Assembly: GCA_003152795.1 (NCBI GenBank)
Contig: PMBA01000113.1
Coordinates: 5,865-15,649, forward strand
Source of the DNA: Acidobacteriaceae bacterium
GTDB lineage: Bacteria; Acidobacteriota; Terriglobia; Terriglobales; Acidobacteriaceae
Reading direction: 5' to 3'
DNA length: 9,785 bases
The translations under genes and the position numbers were made by a program. The notes beneath the pieces were generated by a model that was not told the origin of the DNA, searched no databases, and worked only from the letters and a program-made list of their open reading frames with translations. Below are positions 7,897-9,785 of this stretch, in pieces. The stretch's first letter is position 1. Every line of letters starts with the position of its first letter.

Positions 7897-7989
7897 GGCT
7901 CAGTTTGCTGACTAAGTCGATTTCCCCCGTGAAACCCCGTGGACCCCGTGGTTTGCGCCTCTCCGTAGCCGCCGAAGCAAAGTTTCCTG
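7897..7989. repeat. Imperfect direct repeat, copy 1 (downstream of thrC)
   Basis: This copy starts with GGCTCAGTTTGCT and ends AAAGTTTCCTG, 6 bp from the thrC stop codon. It aligns with copy 2 at 9388-9485 in the same orientation. Its centre has three CCCCGTG units at 7925, 7935 and 7944, followed by GTGGTTTGCG. Differences between copies are small insertions near the left end and a diverged stretch at about 7961-7979. It carries no open frame of its own that looks coding. Confidence 0.8.
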
Positions 7990-7995
7990 TCATTT

Positions 7996-9354
7996 TTAAT
8001 TCTTCTCCGCCGCGTCCAGCGCGCCAATGACGGCCCCCAAATCGGCATCGAGCACCACCGGGGCGCGTTGCAGATATTTTGCCTGGGCAGCCTCGCCCTC
8101 GTCGGGGGTCCCACGAAACAAATCGCCTCGATGAAACTTGATGGTGAAATCGGGATCCTTGAGTAGATGCCCGGTCAGAATCAACACGACCGACTCACTC
8201 GCTTTCACGAACCCACTGCGGCGCAGCTTCTTAAGCCCAGCCAGCGTGACCGCCGATGCCGGTTCGCACCCGATGCCATCGGCTCCAATCTCGGCTTTGG
8301 CCGTAGCAATCTCGACCTCCGTGACCTCTTCGACCTCGCCACCCGTCGCCTGCAGCACGCGCAGCGCCTTCTTCCACGATGCCGGATTGCCGATCCGTAT
8401 CGCAGTCGCCAGCGTGTCGGCCGTCATCGCTTCGATCTTCGTCCCGCCGAACTCGCGTACGCTGCGGTAAAACGGATTCGCCCCCTTCGCCTGAATAATG
8501 GAAAGCTTCGGCAACCGCGAGATCAGTTTGAGCTCACGCATTTCAACCAGCGCCTTGCCAATCGCCGAACTGTTTCCCAGATTGCCTCCGGGAACAATGA
8601 TGTGGTCCGGCGGCTCCCACCCAAGCTGCTCCATCAGTTCGATCGCTGCCGTCTTCTGGCCTTCGATCCGATACGGATTCACCGAATTCAGCAGGTAGAC
8701 CGGCTTCTGCCGGACGAGCTCGTTGAGAATCCGCACGCATCCATCAAAATCGGTGCGGAGCTGGCAGGTGAGCGCTCCATAGTCGAGCGCTTGCGAAAGC
8801 TTGCCCCATGAGATTTTGCCGTCCGGGATCAGCACCAGGCAGTGCATGTTGCCGCGCGCCGCGTAGGCCGCCATGGACGCGGAAGTGTTCCCGGTCGAAG
8901 CGCAAGCCACCCATCGAAATTCCTGCTGATGCGCGGATGAGGCAGCGAACGTCATGCCGGTGTCTTTGAACGACGCGGTCGGATTCATGCCCTGGTGCTT
9001 GGCCTGGAGATTCTCGACGCCGGTCGCGCGCGCGCACTGTGGCAAAGAATACAGCGGCGTGTTGCCCTCGCGCAGGGTGATGGCGTGCTCTTCGGGAATG
9101 TGCGGAAGAAGTTCGCGGAAGCGCCACACTCCGCTCTGGTCGAGCGCTTCGCTTGAGGTGCGGCGCTTGAGCCACAGCGACTTCAGCGCCGCCGGATCAG
9201 GACGGTCGGAGGTCCATCCAGGATAAAAGAATTCCAGCAAATCGCCGCAAGCGGTGCAACGGAAGTCCTGGCCCGCGGAATGGGGGTTGGCGCCGCAAGC
9301 AATGCAGCGCAGGCGCGACAGTGGTTCGGCGGTTTGACGATTCAACAAGGGCAT
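7996..9354 (-). CDS. thrC: Threonine synthase
   Basis: ThrC converts O-phospho-L-homoserine and water to L-threonine and phosphate, the final step of the pathway, using pyridoxal phosphate in the cytoplasm. Counting from ATG 9354 (452 residues), a zinc-ribbon-like N-terminus has CIAC at 17-20 and CTAC at 33-36. The PLP lysine is K130 in NPTASFKDTG. ASTGNTSAS follows at about 152-160. The glycine-rich phosphate loop PGGNLGN is at 255-261, and EPASA and TGH lie near 364 and 394. This is the fold type II, plant-like/archaeal-type form. A tail of about 50 residues follows the last motif. An in-frame TTG at 9375 would add seven residues; ATG was preferred because no ribosome site supports either and the family N-terminus is near the zinc ribbon. 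Copies of one repeat flank the gene, ending 6 bp from its stop and about 33 bp before its start. Confidence 0.95.
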   Translation of the reverse strand: MPLLNRQTAEPLSRLRCIACGANPHSAGQDFRCTACGDLLEFFYPGWTSDRPDPAALKSLWLKRRTSSEALDQSGVWRFRELLPHIPEEHAITLREGNTPLYSLPQCARATGVENLQAKHQGMNPTASFKDTGMTFAASSAHQQEFRWVACASTGNTSASMAAYAARGNMHCLVLIPDGKISWGKLSQALDYGALTCQLRTDFDGCVRILNELVRQKPVYLLNSVNPYRIEGQKTAAIELMEQLGWEPPDHIIVPGGNLGNSSAIGKALVEMRELKLISRLPKLSIIQAKGANPFYRSVREFGGTKIEAMTADTLATAIRIGNPASWKKALRVLQATGGEVEEVTEVEIATAKAEIGADGIGCEPASAVTLAGLKKLRRSGFVKASESVVLILTGHLLKDPDFTIKFHRGDLFRGTPDEGEAAQAKYLQRAPVVLDADLGAVIGALDAAEKN

Positions 9355-9387
9355 GTTCCGGTCGGGAGCGTTCAAACGCGCGGTGGT

Positions 9388-9485
9388 GGCTCAGTTTGCT
9401 CTGACGAAGTCTCCGATTTCCTCCGTGAGACCCTGTGAAACCCCGTGGTTTGCGTCTTTCGCAGCCACTTACCCAGAGTTTCCCG
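9388..9485. repeat. Imperfect direct repeat, copy 2 (upstream of thrC)
   Basis: This second copy of the element at 7897-7989 is in the same orientation. Both begin with the identical 13 bases GGCTCAGTTTGCT, share CGATTTC and the block CCCCGTGGTTTGCG, and end in AGTTTCC-like sequence. The central units CTCCGTG (9421), CCCTGTG (9431) and CCCCGTG (9441) are exactly 10 bp apart. It fills most of the 146-167 bp between the cupin and thrC genes, so any thrC promoter must lie in or beside it. Confidence 0.8.
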
Positions 9486-9518
9486 ACCCAGGATACTAAC
9501 ACAGCTACGTTAACCGGC

Positions 9519-9537
9519 CGCCTACCGCAAGTAGGCG
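9519..9537 (-). terminator. Stem-loop over the cupin stop codon
   Basis: CGCCTAC (9519-9525) and GTAGGCG (9531-9537) are perfect complements around a 5-base loop. The stem contains the TAG stop of the cupin gene. No T-run follows on the minus strand, so any termination would be weak or factor-aided. It may simply protect the 3' end of the message. Confidence 0.3.
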
Positions 9538-9785
9538 TCGGTCTTGTTCATCCAGTCGGCGCGGGGAGGGCTGAAGATGTCAAGGTCGACGGTATCCGCC
9601 AGCGCCTCGGCCCAGTGTGGCATGTTGGGTGGAATGGTCAGCACCTCGCCAGCATTGACGATAATTTGTTTCCCCTCGATGCCAAACTTCAGCGCGCCTT
9701 CCAGGATGTAGGTGATCTGCTCGTTGTGGTGGCTGTGTTCGGGCACAATACATCCTTTCTTGAGCAGCACGCGAGCCAGCATGAC
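9522..9785 (-). CDS. Small cupin-domain protein (5' truncated)
   Basis: This is the C-terminal 87 codons of a single-domain cupin. The frame is open to the right edge (a valine codon precedes the first visible ATG at 9782), and the strand entering before the first metal motif is short, so the real start is probably outside the window. Cupin motif 1 reads GCIVPEHSHHNEQITYILEG: two histidines, with a glutamine aligning at the usual glutamate ligand position. Motif 2 reads GEVLTIPPNMPH and supplies the last histidine. The ending, DIFSPPRADWMNKTDAYLR, resembles small KdgF-like cupins, which act on or bind small sugar-derived molecules; that likeness is from memory. It lies upstream of thrC in the same direction. 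Its function cannot be assigned beyond a metal-binding beta-barrel, and an enzyme or ligand sensor are both possible. Confidence 0.85.
   Translation of the reverse strand, partial: VMLARVLLKKGCIVPEHSHHNEQITYILEGALKFGIEGKQIIVNAGEVLTIPPNMPHWAEALADTVDLDIFSPPRADWMNKTDAYLR

Noticed and set aside
7680..7995. Threonine attenuator or riboswitch in the thrB leader
   Set aside because: No threonine-rich leader peptide, no terminator T-run and no recognised riboswitch core; the gap is dominated by repeats.
7839..8114. Minus-strand frame covering the thrC end and the repeat
   Set aside because: It is out of frame with thrC and translates the repeat element; the similar GFHGGNR and GSHGGNR strings in this frame and in 9197-9502 arise from the two repeat copies, not from a protein family.
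9376..9521. Sigma-70 promoter for thrC
   Set aside because: A TAGTAT-like -10 exists on the minus strand near 9492-9497, but no reasonable -35 lies at the right distance.

Overview
The window (about 60% G+C by eye) looks like part of a chromosome from a soil-type bacterium, most likely Acidobacteriota (Terriglobia; Koribacter- or Sulfotelmatobacter-like). This is inferred from a Pkn-type kinase fused to TolB-like and TPR regions, a very long secreted PIG-L/LmbE deacetylase, and repeat-rich spacers. I see no tRNA, rRNA, transposase, phage gene, CRISPR array or obvious foreign DNA.

Layout, plus strand: (1) the C-terminal 699 codons of a transmembrane Ser/Thr kinase, whose N-terminus lies left of the window (1-2100); (2) a spacer of about 120 bp with two overlapping hairpins and an 18-bp palindrome; (3) a 950-residue secreted PIG-L family deacetylase with sugar-hydrolase-like accessory domains and a C-terminal Rossmann/GATase-like domain (2224-5076); (4) a 122-bp spacer made largely of 7-bp repeats in inverted arrangement; (5) an APC-family amino acid permease (5199-6680). 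Minus strand, read right to left: (6) a small cupin cut by the right edge (9522-9785); (7) threonine synthase thrC (7996-9354); (8) homoserine kinase thrB (6711-7676). thrB and the permease genes converge with only 30 bp between their stop codons.

thrC and thrB catalyse the last two steps of threonine synthesis (homoserine to O-phosphohomoserine to threonine), transcribed in the order thrC then thrB. They are not tightly coupled: 319 bp of repetitive non-coding DNA separates them. The plus-strand genes have no clear metabolic link to them; a deacetylase and a permease in the same direction could serve scavenging of external amino compounds, but that is only inference.

The genes are mostly recognisable families. 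The most unusual content is in the spacers. Two copies of a roughly 95-bp imperfect element lie in the same orientation on either side of thrC. Each carries CCCCGTG-like units spaced 9-10 bp apart. Heptameric repeats occur at two sites (before the permease and before thrB), and a third small repeat has CGAA cores spaced 10-11 bp. These look like dispersed intergenic repeat families. I found no convincing new multi-gene system.
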